From contig JBITNC010000001.1 of assembly GCA_050084985.1 (NCBI GenBank), forward strand, positions 202,430,001-202,494,000: DNA of 64,000 nucleotides, written 5' to 3'. Of the stretch, positions 46,661-58,524 are shown in pieces (position 1 is the stretch's first letter; the number at the start of each line of letters is the position of its first letter). Source of the DNA: Nageia nagi. Taxonomy: Eukaryota; Pinophyta. The notes under the pieces were generated by a model. It saw only the letters and a list, made by a program, of their open reading frames with translations, was not told the DNA's origin and searched no databases. The translations under genes were made by a program, and so were the position numbers.

Positions 46661-47726
46661 AACATCCATGCCATGTTCCTAATTTGGTTACTACAAAATA
46701 AGCAAGTATCCCATCTAATCCAAAGACATATAGTATGAATGAATAGTTAAAGAATACACCTACAAAAATTAGCTTCTATGATCTCATTTATACATCTACA
46801 ACACAGAGAGAGATCCTATATGCTTTGTTTAAAAAGGAAACTATCCCTACTAATATGTCAGGCACCATGTTTTATGAGAAGCTTAGGGCTATCCAAGAAT
46901 GTGATGCTATCTCCTTTTATAAATCTAAAAAACTAAATAAGGAAATATCAGAGGAATATTTAGCTTTATATATTACACCTTTGATTGATGGATGGGAAAT
47001 TAAAATGGCAATGATAGATAATGGGTAAGATATAAATGTATGTTCCCATCATTTTTTGACTCAATTTCAAGAAAAAGGTGTAGATATCACTTCATTAGAA
47101 GAAGCTACAAGAGATTATAATATTTCATATAGAAAACTAGTAGGGATAGCTAAAATCATGATAACTACAAGAATAAGGATGGCAGCAACTAAATTCTATG
47201 TGGTTGATTCAAAATTATCTTATAATATAATTTTAGGAAGACCTTGGCTTCATGATATGGATGCAATCCCTTCTACTCTGCATAGATGATTGAAATTTCA
47301 ATTTTAGGGTGAGGTGCATAAAGTATTGGGAGATTCTGAGTCCTATGTATTATGTAATGTAGCAAATTTTGATTGTCTTACAATGATAACCCCAAGATAT
47401 GAAATTAAGCCCTTGGAATATATCAAACCAAGGGAAAATACAATAAAGAATGTTCAAATTATGGAGATAGGGATGGGATCATAAAAAAATGGAGTAGATT
47501 TATTTACATCCATCAAAGACTTAGGATGACCCAAAATTCTTTTTTTTTGAAGGCCTTCAATAGCATGTGATCCTACTTGAAGGCCACTAATGGAGTGGAA
47601 ATGATAAAGATGATGAAATTTCTTATTCAATTACATCTATCACACCCATTCAAGCTCTCCAATGTAAGAATCATTATCTTCTAAAATGGGTAAACTCTTT
47701 CCATCTCCTTTTATTCATACATACAT
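46661..47726 (+). pseudogene. Protease region of plus-strand Tat element, copy B
   Basis: Frames 46825-47028 and 47056-47289 are better preserved than copy A: FKKETIPTNMSGTMFYEKLR, YITPLIDGWEIKMAMIDNG then a stop where the catalytic D-x-G is expected, KLVGIAKIMITTRIRMAATK and DSKLSYNIILGRPWLHDMDA. This is a Tat-type retropepsin of the same family as at 11.3-13.3 kb. Confidence 0.8.
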
Positions 47727-49560
47727 GTTAAAACATTGCAAGTATAAAGGGGAAGACTTAGGTAGAAATGAACAAGGAATACTTTCGTTTCTTGATAACT
47801 CTAAAGCTCAAATGACCAAACTAGAATTGGGTAGTGATGGAAGTGTAAAACAAAGATGGGGATAAATTAAGTTTATTAAAGAGTGCAATTTTATTGAATT
47901 ATTTGATGATATTGATAAATATCTATGGGTTGTGATACTCTTCCACTTGAATTCAATTGTTTTACTATTGATGATGATATTCTTGAATACTTTAGGGTAC
48001 ATTCATAATTACCAAAATCTAATGAGAAAGGAAATGTAAGCTATGTTCTTAATGAATATGCAAATTTTGGTCAAGAGATAAATTTTAATGAAGTTTTTTT
48101 AGGTTCAACCCATATATGGTGATGACAATGATATATAATAATTATAAGAGTTGCTTTCTTTATTACAAAAGAAATAGGATATTACATTTCCAATAGATAA
48201 TTTAGTGAACATTAATATTGGGACAATGAATGAGGAAAAACTCATACAAATTAGAGCAACCATACCTCCTTTGTAGCAAGAAAGGTACAAGAATAAGTTT
48301 ATTGAACATCATAAAAATTTTGCTTGGTCTTACATTGATATGCCTAGTTTAGATCCTTCCTTTGTTATACATAATTTGCCATTAAAAATGGATGCTAAAC
48401 CAATAAAGAAAAAGCCACAAAAAATGCATCCCTCAAAGGAATTGTTAGTCAAGAAGAAAATAGAGAAGTATTTGAATATTGGATTTATTAAGTGCATTAA
48501 TTATTCTAAGTGGATGGCTAATATTATCCCTATTTCCAAACTAATTGGTGAAATCCAAGTATATACTAATTGTAGAGATATCAATAATGCATGTCCTAAG
48601 GATGATTTTACATTACCAAATATTGATATGATTATGGATAGTATAGCTAGTCATGATACATTATCTTTTATGGATGGATTTTCTAGTTACAATCAAATAT
48701 TGATCAATTTGATTGACTAACATAAAATAAATTTTACTACTCCAAAAAGTAATTTTTGTTGGAAGTTATGCCTTTTGGACTCAAAAATGCAAGGGCTACT
48801 TATCATAGGGATATGGTCACCATGTTTCATGAGCATATTCAAACAATAGTTGAGGTGTAAGTTGATGACATCTTAGTTAAATCAAAGCAAGGCCAAGATC
48901 ATTTAGAAGTGCTTGAGGAGATCTTTAATATTTTGAAAAGGTGAAAACTTAGACTCAAACCATAAAAGTGTGCATTTTGAGTTACTTTAGGAAAATTGTT
49001 AGGATTTGTAATTTCTAAAATAGGAAAAGAGGTACATTCTATGAAAGTGAAAGCAATAATCAGTATGCCTCTATTGAGAAATTTGAAATAATTAAGAAGT
49101 ATCCAAGGAAAAATCAATTTAGTTAGGAGGTTTATTTCACAACTTAAAGATAAATGTAGGACATTTACTCATATATTAAAGAAGGATGTCAAGTTTTTAT
49201 GGGATGATAAATGTCAAAAAACATTTGAGGACATTAAACAATACTTGCCAAACCCACCAATCCTAGTTCCCATGGACTTTTCCAAGCCTACTTATTTGTA
49301 TATCTAAGCTACATTATATGCACTAGGGGAAATAATTTATCAAAATGATACAAATAATAAAGATAGGGCTATCTATTATCTCAACAAGACATTGATATAT
49401 TATGAAACTAGATATACTACAATGGAAAAGCTTTGGTATGGTATTGTATTTTCTACTAAAACATTGAGACATTACCTATTATATTGCACTACATTTATTG
49501 TTAGTCCTATTAATCCATTGAAATATATTGTATCTAAATAGCATTTTTAAGTAAGAGTAG
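47727..49560 (+). pseudogene. Reverse transcriptase and RNase H of plus-strand Tat element
   Basis: After a linker (IDNLVNINIGTMNEEKLIQI, about 48197), the RT runs: FAWSYIDMPSLDPSFVIHNL (about 48318), KIEKYLNIGFIKCINYSKWM (about 48457), YTNCRDINNACPKDDFTLPN (about 48562; usual CVDYRDLN), DTLSFMDGFSSYNQI (about 48655, catalytic Asp present), VDDILVKSKQGQDHLEVLEE (about 48862, VDD kept but the preceding residue is a stop). The RNase H part is about 49285-49545 (KPTYLYI, YYLNKTLIYYETRYTTMEKL, LRHYLLY). Stops and frame breaks throughout. Confidence 0.87.
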
Positions 49561-49799
49561 CAAAATGGTTGATGTTATTACAAGATTTTGGTATTAATAT
49601 GGTAAAGCAAAAGTTAGTTAAAGAAAAAGCAATTGTAAATTTGATAGTTGTATTCCCTTGGTATCAAGAATCATTGGTGCATGAATAATTTCCAAATGAA
49701 TATCATGAGGATCCATAGTGTTAGTGATGTGAAGGTCTAATAAAAGGCTACCAATAGTGTGATTTTGATAAAATATCCATACCTAATGAGTACATGTTC

Positions 49800-50330
49800 C
49801 TCAAGAAAGATCAACCTACTATCTAGTTGTTATACTTTGATGGTTCAAAATGTTCCTACAGAGTAGGGGTAGGTATTATACTGGTATCTCCTACAAATTA
49901 GGTTATCCTTATGGCTTACAAACTTGGTTTTGAGTGTGCAAGTAATACGGCTAAATATGAGGCACTAATATTAGGATTGAAAGCTGCTATTACATTAAAA
50001 ATTAAGGATATAGAGATATATGGGGATTCACAGCTTGTCATTAACCAAGTACAAGATATTTTTGATACAAAAGATGAAAAATTAATGCATTATAAATTGG
50101 TGGTTAATAAATTATTGGATCAATTTGATAAATATACTATTCAAAATATCCTAAGGACTAATAATAGGTATGCAAATGCCATGGCAAGTGTACCTTCTCT
50201 TGCATTGATTGAGATTGAGGATGAGGAGACTATTTTGATAATCTATAAGTTAATATATACTTCTTACATTGAGAATATGATTGAAATTTATACCTATTTG
50301 ATTATAGAGGAGAATGATTTTTAGAAATGG
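49800..50330 (+). pseudogene. Second, archaeal-type RNase H of plus-strand Tat element
   Basis: YFDGSKCSYRVGVGIILVSP (about 49835) with the first catalytic Asp, YKLGFECASNTAKYEALILG (49917 onward) with the catalytic Glu in AKYEAL, and IYGDSQLVINQVQ (about 50020) with the next Asp. This non-retroviral RNase H between the RT module and integrase defines the Tat lineage (Ogre, Retand, TatIV) in plants. The open frame 49911-50324 covers most of it. Confidence 0.88.
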
Positions 50331-50469
50331 TATTTTGACATCTATAATTACTTGAAGAATCAAATAACTCTTGAAGGCTTTGATTGAAATGAAAGGATGA
50401 GATTAAAAATAACTACAATAAGGTATGCCATCATTGGTGAAGTCTTATATATAAGGTCATTTGATGGTG

Positions 50470-51580
50470 CTTTACTAATATGTTTTACATAACATGAAAT
50501 AATTACTACACCAAAACAATATCATGATGGTTTGTATGGTGGACATTTTCATGCCAAGGCTTTGTATATGAAAATCTTGCGAATTGGATATTATTGGGCT
50601 ACTATGGAGAAAGATTTCAAAGCTCATCTAAAAAATTGCTTACAATGTCAAAAACATGCCAATTTAGAAAAGCAACCTACTCAATTATTGCACTCCATTA
50701 TGTCACCTTGGTCATTTGCTATTTGGGAAATTGATTTGATTGGTATGATTAACCCTCATTTAAGGGAAGGTCACAAGTTTATCATTACAACTATTGAGTT
50801 CATTACTAAATAGGTGTAGGTTATCCCAATGAAGTTAGCCACTCAAGATAACATCATTGCATTCCTTACTAAAAGCATTATCACAAGGTTTGGTGTACCA
50901 TAATGATTGATCATGGATAGTAGACCTAATTTTAAAGGTAAGGACATGAAAACATTTTGTAAAAAGTTACATATTATGTAAAAATTTTCCTTAGTTTACT
51001 ATCCTTAAGGAAATGGTCAAGATAAAGCCACAAAAAAGATTATTAAAATCATTATTTCAAAAACATGGGATAAGTATAAGAGGGATTAGCATTAGCATCT
51101 TCCATATGCATTATGGGCATATAGGACTAGTGTTAGGATAGCCACTAGGGCAACACCTTTCTCATTGGTGTATGGGGATGAAGCTATTGTATAATTAGAA
51201 TTGGAGATCCCATAATTAAGGATATCATTACAAGGATACATTTTTGGTGAAGAAGCAAGCCAAGTAAGGTTACAATAGTTAGAATTATTGGATGAAAAGA
51301 GAATCAAATCCATTCAACATTAGAAGGTATATCATGCAAAACTCAAGAGGGAATTTGGGAAGAAGATAAATGTTAAAGATTTTAATATGGGATATTTAGT
51401 TTTGAAAGATAATATTAATAAGATAGTAGAAAATTATGAAGAAAAAGGTAAATCTGAAACTAATTGGCTAGGTTCGATGTAGTGAACGCAACAAGTTCAA
51501 TAGCATACAAATTATCATTCATATATGCTAAATAAAAACCTAATACCTTAAATGCCATCCATATTAAATGCTCCTATATA
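50470..51580 (+). pseudogene. Integrase of plus-strand Tat element
   Basis: The zinc domain is GGHFHAKALYMKILRIGYYW and HLKNCLQCQKHANLEK (50540-50670), with both His and C-x-x-C intact. The core is MSPWSFAIWEIDLIGMINPH and GHKFIITTIEFITK (to 50813), then VYY-P-GNGQDKATKKIIK near 51000, where the usual Glu after GNGQ is Lys. The C-terminal domain is FNMGYLVLKDNINK (about 51380) and ETNWLGS (about 51458). Confidence 0.87.
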
Positions 51581-52685
51581 TATGAATAGTGGCTCCATAC
51601 CTTGTAGAATATCAAAAATATGGATCAAGGTACCTATATTATATTATACATTTCCAAATTTTCAATATAAGATACAATACCCATGCAGCTAATGGTGTAT
51701 ATTATTGTTTATGCAATGCTAGTGGCATGGAATATAGAAAATAAAAGGAAAAGAGAAAAAGATAAGAATTGATGATAATATAATTTTTGCAGACCATGGA
51801 CATAAAATGTAAGGTCATTTATGGCCAATGAAATGGCTAGTAAGAGTTCACTCACTTAAAAGATAAACTAGCAATGTAGCTATAAGCAAGATGTTGACAT
51901 GGGCTCATCTCCAATAGATGATACAAATTGTTCACATGGTTTTTGATTTGAACCATACAAAGCATAATTTATTTAGGTCATAAATATAAAATGTATGATT
52001 GTCAATGGAAAATGAAATATCTAGTGAGAGTTCACTCACTTAGAAGATAAATCGATTATACAACCATAAGTAGATTGCTGACATTAATTAGTTCATCATC
52101 AATGGAAGATGCAACTCACTATGCATCCAAAATATTTTTATGTAGAGTATAACTAACACCTTATTGTAGGTATATACATCATGAAGAATAAGAGAAAGTA
52201 CAAAGAAACATATGCCATCAATGACTTTCTAACTATTCCTGCACCATCAATGATATACACAGCATTGAAAAATCATTAGATAGAAAGAAGATACCTTTTA
52301 TTTCAAAGAATGGACATGAGGATGATATATTCTTGAGTACCAAACATGATTAAATGGATAGATTCATGGTTGAATATTACAAGGGGAAAAATGACATCTT
52401 CTATTTCAAATATTAGATGTGGGACCATAAGACTACCTGATAGTAGAGTTCCTTTCATAATAAAGACATCATAGTAGCTGGAGTGACACAATTCTTTAAA
52501 ATTTTCCTTGGTTGCACCACTCAAGGACCTTTCCTAGGGCATATAAGCTATAAGGGGGTAGTAAAGGACACTCACCATCATCATCAACATCAAGTGAAAA
52601 TGTAATAAAGAGTTCAAAGTTCTCAAAAAAATTCTTCTACATTTCTTCTTTGGACATGTGATTTCATTTCTTTAATTACACCTCC
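51581..52685 (+). other. 3' UTR of plus-strand Tat element with tandem repeats
   Basis: Non-coding. At 51780-52130 there are two units about 180 bp apart, each with GACATAAAATGTA or similar and GAGTTCACTCACTTA. The same repeat occurs inverted at 10505-10840 in the outer element. The last 550 bp before the PPT show nothing recognisable. Confidence 0.7.
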
Positions 52686-52699
52686 AAAGAGGATAAAAA
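52686..52699 (+). promoter_or_regulatory. PPT of plus-strand Tat element
   Basis: AAAGAGGATAAAAA directly precedes CGTAGATTCCTAAAAATG, a decayed TGTAGATTCC LTR start. Confidence 0.7.
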
Positions 52700-53280
52700 C
52701 GTAGATTCCTAAAAATGAATTAGTAATTATTAAATAATTAATTTTATATAATCAAGGATATTTATTGTAAAAATGGATTAAAATAATACCCAAAAAAATG
52801 TTATAAATGTAATGGACCATTATACAATGTGAGAAAGGGTTAAATGTATAAAAGACTTCTCAAATGATGTGATGTGCAATGATTCCAAGAATCCAATAAG
52901 ACAAGGATGTTGCTATATAAAGACATCAAAGGAAATACAAAAGGTATCATATGAGGGAATCAAAGATTCAAGAGATACTTTAGCAACTATGATATCAATT
53001 TATCCTACCAACAATAGTATTTTGTAACACCACCTCTGCATAGATCTGTTAAGCCCTTCATTTCACTCTTGTATGCTTTTATTTTATTCATAGTTCTATT
53101 TATTCCATGAAGCTAGAAGTGTAGCACTTATGGGTCATTGGTGACATGCATATGGATGAATGCATGTTTGTATTTAATGAATGGTTTTCATTATGAGATA
53201 AGCATGCAAATATATTAAAGGTACATTGATTATCATTATTTGTTATCACCATATTTCTGATATATGCTTCAATAAAATAT
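52700..53280 (+). repeat. 3' LTR of plus-strand Tat element (end uncertain)
   Basis: Starts after the PPT with CGTAGATTCCTAAAAATGAA. A TATA-like CTATATAAAGACATC lies near 52914. The right end is not fixed; a new LTR start (TGTAGATAAATG) follows at 53281. No matching 5' LTR remains in the window. Confidence 0.6.
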
Positions 53281-54008
53281 TGTAGATAAATGTGCATCAA
53301 TTATAACATTTATGCATTATTTGAGGTCTATAATTTAAAATAATAAATTATGTGACCTTGGATTGGATTAAAAAGTACTATTAAATAATCTAAATCATAT
53401 AATAATATTATAGTTTCCAAATAATGAATTATGATAAAATAAAACACTATTGTGCTACCAAATACCAAACAAGATATTATGAAGATAAATACAATTATTG
53501 AATAGGATTAAATGCTCTCTTCATTAGATCTAAGATTTTTATAGAGGTGAATTCATCTTATATAGTTGAATCTCCATAGATCAAAGAACTATAACATATG
53601 TGTCCTATTATCAATCCTTGCATGACATCGATACCTTGAATCCTAATGAGAATGGAAATGAACTCTAGCAACATGACATTAATGCAAAGAGGTAATAATA
53701 TATCCTTATACAAGTAGTCTTACAAAATACCATTGTTAGTTGGATTGTGGAACAATCATTACTAAACCCATTTGATATTTAATTATTTGATAGGGAGTCT
53801 TTGGATTTGGATCTTCTATATAATTGAACATTTTATTTCATGATATTTATAATAATGACATAGCTTAGGGTGCTTTTCTTGATATTAGCACCAATTACAT
53901 CGATTATGATATTTTTTTTATCCCTTTTAATATCTTTTACACATATATACCTTTTTTTACCTATAATAAGGTTTTATATTAAACAAATATCATATTTAGG
54001 TGGCTACA
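53281..54008 (-). repeat. 3' LTR of minus-strand element E
   Basis: Starts TGTAGATAAATGTGC and ends ATATTTAGGTGGCTACA, immediately followed by a pyrimidine tract. It has the same terminal style as the LTRs at 1091 and 2224 but a different body. The left boundary is inferred from the terminal motif only. Confidence 0.6.
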
Positions 54009-54023
54009 TTTTCCCCTCTTTGG
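54009..54023 (-). promoter_or_regulatory. PPT of element E
   Basis: The plus strand TTTTCCCCTCTTTGG next to the LTR end; a purine tract on the minus strand, nearly identical to those at 1710 and 2935. Confidence 0.78.
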
Positions 54024-54740
54024 AGGTGTAATGTAAATAAGTGAAATTACATATCTAAAGAAGTAGAGAAGAAGAAGAATTTCAAGAGTTTTAAACTCTA
54101 TACTATTTACTAAACCATTGGTGAAGTACATTCATTTCCCCCTTTTATCTTGGTTTCTCCATAGATGGGGTGATTAAGGTAAAATTCAAGAAGTTGGCAT
54201 GCTTTATATATGATATGTGTAAGAATGGATATGGTGAATCCTTCATTTTTGATACTGGGTAATTCAATAATCATGTGCACTTTCTAGATCCCTTCATTAA
54301 TTAATCATATTGTAGGTTCTATTAGAGGTTCACTAGAGGAGGAATGAGTAACATTCATGCCATGGTTGTAGTGCTTGAACAATGTTGATAGTATGGTTTT
54401 TATGGATCTATATTAATTTACTTCTTTTATGGATTTCTTAGTTCACCCTTATGCTCTATTTATGCCACTAAGTTGGTTTTCATAAATATGATTTTTCTCC
54501 TTTTTTACGTCAAGTAATCCCTATTAGGAATCTAGTTTTCAAGAATTACTTGCCTCTTTTTTCTAGTAAGATAATTTTCATAAATAAGGTTTTTTTTTAA
54601 TCAAATAATGCTTATTAAAGTCTTAGTTTTCAATAACTATCTACATTTTTGTCCCATCAACCTGATTTTCACAAACAAGAAATATTTTTTGATGGGTGTG
54701 GACACTCCAAAAAAAGAGGTATAACATCCATGTTATGAAA
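54024..54740 (-). other. 3' UTR of element E
   Basis: Non-coding; the first 100 bases (GAAGTAGAGAAGAAGAAGAA region) resemble 1726-1800 and 2951-3020. The element continues beyond the insertion with integrase at 59870. Confidence 0.55.
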
Positions 54741-54745
54741 AATGC

Positions 54746-56008
54746 TATAAGATCCCAATCACAAATACAAGTGTAAATGCATAAAATTAAACAAGTAAAC
54801 ACCCACTTTTGACCTAGGGTATCCAATTCAAGTTCAAACAACATAATAATACCAACATCTAGCTTATAAGATCAAATACAAGCATAAACCACCTCACAAT
54901 GTCAAGATATAGCTTATACAAGCATGCATATACAAAAGTAATCTAACAATGCAAATATAGAAGTATACATAATAAAATATTGAGATCCAAATGCTCAATG
55001 GTTGTATTAATGATATGAAATGGTAAATATACAATACCAAACCCATAGGGCTCAATGTTGGCCTTCAAGGAGCCAACTAGGTTATAATGCTTGCACAAAT
55101 ATGATCAATGTTAGAACTACAAAACAATGGATGGGACAACCTCACTCCCTCAAGCTCAAATGCTATGTTATAGAAGTCTCATGCTTGGAAACCACTAAAG
55201 GTAGGAATATGACATTAGAATACCATTGGATGGACTAAAATGCTACACCTTAACCATAGATCAATAGGATCCCTCATCTTCCTAACCCTCTTAAATGTTG
55301 CACCTAGGGATGTTAGTTGATGTTGCACCAATACTTGTATCCACTAGATGGTATTAGTAATAGTAATAATCATGTATATCCAATAATGATGCTCCAAGGC
55401 TTAATATAGCTCACACTCAATATGGATCTCACCTCAAGTTCATCATCTACCCTTCTTATTCCATCTTTGGCTCCATAAAAGCCCCATAAACCCCAATAAA
55501 GGTTCCTAGGGATAATTATAAGCCCAACATGGGTATCTAAGCCCTTCCCATGCTCACTATGGGTCCTCATTTCAATATGGGTCTAGAGGGAATGCATGGG
55601 TCTAGAAGGTATGTGTGGGTATCTAGAAGGTATGCATGGGTTTCATGGACCAACATGGGGATCTAGGAGTCTCCCCATGGTTGGTACATATGTACAAGTA
55701 CTCCCAAATCCAATGTTAGGTAAAATAAGTGTTTATCCATGCTCTATCACTATCTATGTGCCAAATAAGCCTTAGGATTCCTATAATCACTTTTTGAGAT
55801 CTCCAAGTATATAAAATGATATTAAATCATACTAGCCTATGCTTAGCAAAAATACTTCCCACTCGGGCCTCATAGTGGGATCCAATGGACCTTTATACTT
55901 TCTATCCCAAGTACTAACTACTAAAGCATAATTAAATAAATAGATATTTACAAATAGGAATCCATGTGATTCTATAATTACTTATAATGAGGAAATGAGG
56001 ATGTCACA
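54746..56008 (-). repeat. 3' LTR of the gag-protease-only element
   Basis: Starts TATAAGATCCCAATCACAAA and ends GAGGATGTCACA; aligns with 58525-59757 along its length, including CCAACATCTAGC and CTCACTCCCTCAAG. Words such as AACATGGGGATCTAGG occur in its centre. Confidence 0.87.
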
Positions 56009-56025
56009 AAGCTCCCCTCTTAAAT
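56009..56025 (-). promoter_or_regulatory. PPT of the gag-protease-only element
   Basis: AAGCTCCCCTCTTAAA on the plus strand, directly after the LTR end: a purine tract on the minus strand. Confidence 0.78.
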
Positions 56026-56437
56026 TACTTTCCCTTAAGCAATTATAGAATTTTGTAACATATTATCTTCCAAGAATCCTTTGGTTTTGTCAACCATAAT
56101 CTACTAAAGTGGAATACAACTTCAATAAATTTTCTTCATAGTGAATACCCTACATAAAATGTTGAAGTTTCCTACTCATGTATCAACATTGTATGTAAAA
56201 AATTTGGTGTGCTACTAGGATTCAATTTGCTACTAACAATACACATTAAGTACCAAAATGCTTACAAACACTCTGGTGCAACCATCCTTATAAAACATAG
56301 GAGTTTATGTAGAAATGTTGATCCATTCATCCATGCTAGACATCTTGTTGTGGTAGAGATTATATGGAAGACTCCTTAAGGATGTACCTATAAAAATATC
56401 AAGAAGACCAAGCATGAGAAAAATATAGATCCTTTGC

Positions 56438-57080
56438 TTGATGGTCATGGCCAAGATTTCCCCAAGCTCAACATTAGGTACCAAAATCCTCCTATCTCTA
56501 ACATGGGATGCTAGACTTCCTCCAAGCCCAATGTGGGATTCTATGTCTCTTGTATACTCAATGTGGGATTACAAGACTCTCTCAAGTCCAACATTAGGCA
56601 CCCAATCCTTTCCAAGTACTACATGGGATGCTAGGACTCCCTCTTATCCATTGTTAGGCACCTAAGCTTCTCCAAGTCCATTATGGGATGCCAAAACTCC
56701 TCCATGCTATACATTGGGTTCCTAATCCTCTCCATGCCCAACATGGGGTGAAGTAACTCCTCCATGTATGACATGGGATGTTTAAGTCTCTCTAGACTTA
56801 ACATGGGATGTAGAAACTCCTCCATACCCAAATTTAGATACCAAGGCTTATCTATATGCCACTTAAGGTGTAAAATCCCCTCCATATCCAACATGTGATG
56901 CAATAGCCCTTCTATGCTCAATGTAAGGTACTAAGGTCCCTCCATATCCCACATGAAGTGTAAAATCCCCTCCATGTCCAATGTGGGATTCAAGAGCCCC
57001 TCTATGATCAACATCAGGTACCAAGGCTCCTCCATGCCTAACTTTGGTTTTTAAAGCTCATCATTGCTCCTTTCTTGGTG
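56438..57080 (-). repeat. 30-bp minisatellite in the gag-protease-only element
   Basis: About 20 degenerate units of TCCATGCCCAACATGGGATG type with a spacing of 30 bp. Because 30 is a multiple of 3, the array stays open: the minus strand (element sense, 56631-56921) gives ten-residue repeats such as MEELLHPMLG and MEEFLHPMLS, and the plus strand is also open (56438-56665). It sits downstream of the protease, where pol would begin in an autonomous element. Confidence 0.85.
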
Positions 57081-57560
57081 CTAAATCTCCTCCATTAACA
57101 ATGTGGTAACATACTCTTCCTTTTTTCCTATTTGATGTTACTCAATCACCTCTAATCTCTTGTTGTTAAATTATGGGAAATCATTCTAAATTCCTTGCAA
57201 GGTGTGTGTCTTACCATTAATATCAAGTATCATGATGAGATTCTTGTAGTTGGTGTGAATGTATCCTAACTTGAATAGCCATTGCACACCTAAAATGATG
57301 TGAGGATGTCCATTCATATGATAAATTGAGTTTCTCATTGGAATTAGAAACTCTAAAACCTTTGAATTGCTTGGTATTTAAGCCCTTCTTTTCCAAAAAT
57401 CCCTCATCAATGAAATTATGAGATGCTCTAGGGTCAATTAATACCATCACATCTTGGCCACTAGCTTACCCACTACCTTCAATGTGAGGTACTTTTTCAC
57501 TCCATAGAATGAAGCAATCATGCATCCTCCTCTAGCATGTTTGGAATCAAAGTGAAGTAG
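57081..57560 (-). pseudogene. Protease-like domain of the gag-protease-only element
   Basis: Minus frame 57223-57450 begins MMVLIDPRASHNFIDEGFLE, then KKGLNTKQFKGFRVSNSNE: the retropepsin D-x-G-A-S-H-N-F-I block with the Asp present and Gly changed to Arg. It parallels 38358-38640. FYGVKKYLTLKVVGK precedes it near 57510. Confidence 0.8.
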
Positions 57561-58506
57561 GTATACAATTGATAGAAAAAATACCTAGCCATCATCTTCT
57601 TACTTTCATACAATGGCACCTATATTTTATTTATCTTCTACTACAAATCCCTATTATCACCCCAAAAAAATTTTGGGAGTGTATGCCATGCAAGCTACTT
57701 CCTACTTTTAACCCTAAGATCTCTAGGTAGCCATTGAAATTCATGTCCCTCCTCATTCCTAGGTATAACATGGAGTATTTCATAAAGATCTAGTTCAACT
57801 CAAGAGGATTGGGAATTTGGTTATTCATTTCATAAATGGATTTCTTGGGAAATATGGGCTTGGCAATTTGGGAATAATTAGCTACTCTCGTATCTTCCCA
57901 ACATCTTCTTCCAAGAACCTCCCTAAGAAAGGTGTAGTTTCCTATGGAGATCTATGAGAATGGGACCTCAAAAATGTAGGTTCTTAATGACCCATGGATC
58001 CATGAGTATTTGACCCTTTATCCCTCAAGCTATGTTATCTAATCAAATTTTACTCCTTCTCCATCCTTTCCTTCTCCCTTATCTCTTCTTCTTCATCTAA
58101 GGTAGGATGTGAGTGGCTTACCTACATTTCTAGAACTTCTTGATCCCTAACAAACTTATTGATGGTGTTCATTTACTTATGAATGGTGTTCATCACACCC
58201 ATCATATTATGGATAACTAAAATGAGTTCATTGAACTTCTTTTCTAGCATGGATTCTCTAGCTAGGGTAGAGCTTCTCCACTTGGATAATGTGGATTTGC
58301 CTCTTTCTACCTCATTCTCCTCACCAAAAATATCCATATTTAGAGAATCATCTATTCAAGGCTAATGATCCTCATATTGAGTGGATTTATTTTGGATTTC
58401 ATAATGTTGCATATTTCCACACTTCTTTGTTAAGGCCATCTCCCTCCTAGTGCTTAATCTAGTTTAGTAGTTATAAACTACAAGTTTCATTCACAAGTTT
58501 GCTAGA
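57561..58506 (-). pseudogene. gag: gag remnant of the gag-protease-only element
   Basis: The minus strand from the PBS shows hydrophilic segments, for example FVRDQEVLEMQVSHSHPTLD (about 58155-58097) and an acidic EEEIREKERMEKE stretch (about 58096-58058). The capsid core seen in the relative at about 39000-39400 is largely missing or unreadable, so gag seems internally deleted (about 0.9 kb against about 1.8 kb). Confidence 0.55.
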
Positions 58507-58523
58507 TCCAAGCTCTATTACCA
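58507..58523 (-). promoter_or_regulatory. Met-type primer-binding site
   Basis: TCCAAGCTCTATTACCA complements TGGTAATAGAGCTTGGA, one or two changes from the initiator-Met PBS TGGTATCAGAGC, one base from the LTR end. Confidence 0.78.
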
Positions 58524-58524
58524 C

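Larger units (their letters stand above)
44137..47726. repeat. Copy B of the 3.6-kb tandem duplication
   Basis: Copy B starts TAGGATGGTAAGATCAAGG and ends CATACATACAT, after which single-copy pol sequence continues. Only copy B is joined to pol, so it holds the natural gag-protease-pol continuity; copy A is the extra one. Confidence 0.9.

Noticed and set aside
52303-52524. 73-codon minus-strand ORF after the plus-strand pol
   Set aside because: No motif, lies in the 3' UTR of the Tat element, and is of a length expected by chance in AT-rich DNA.
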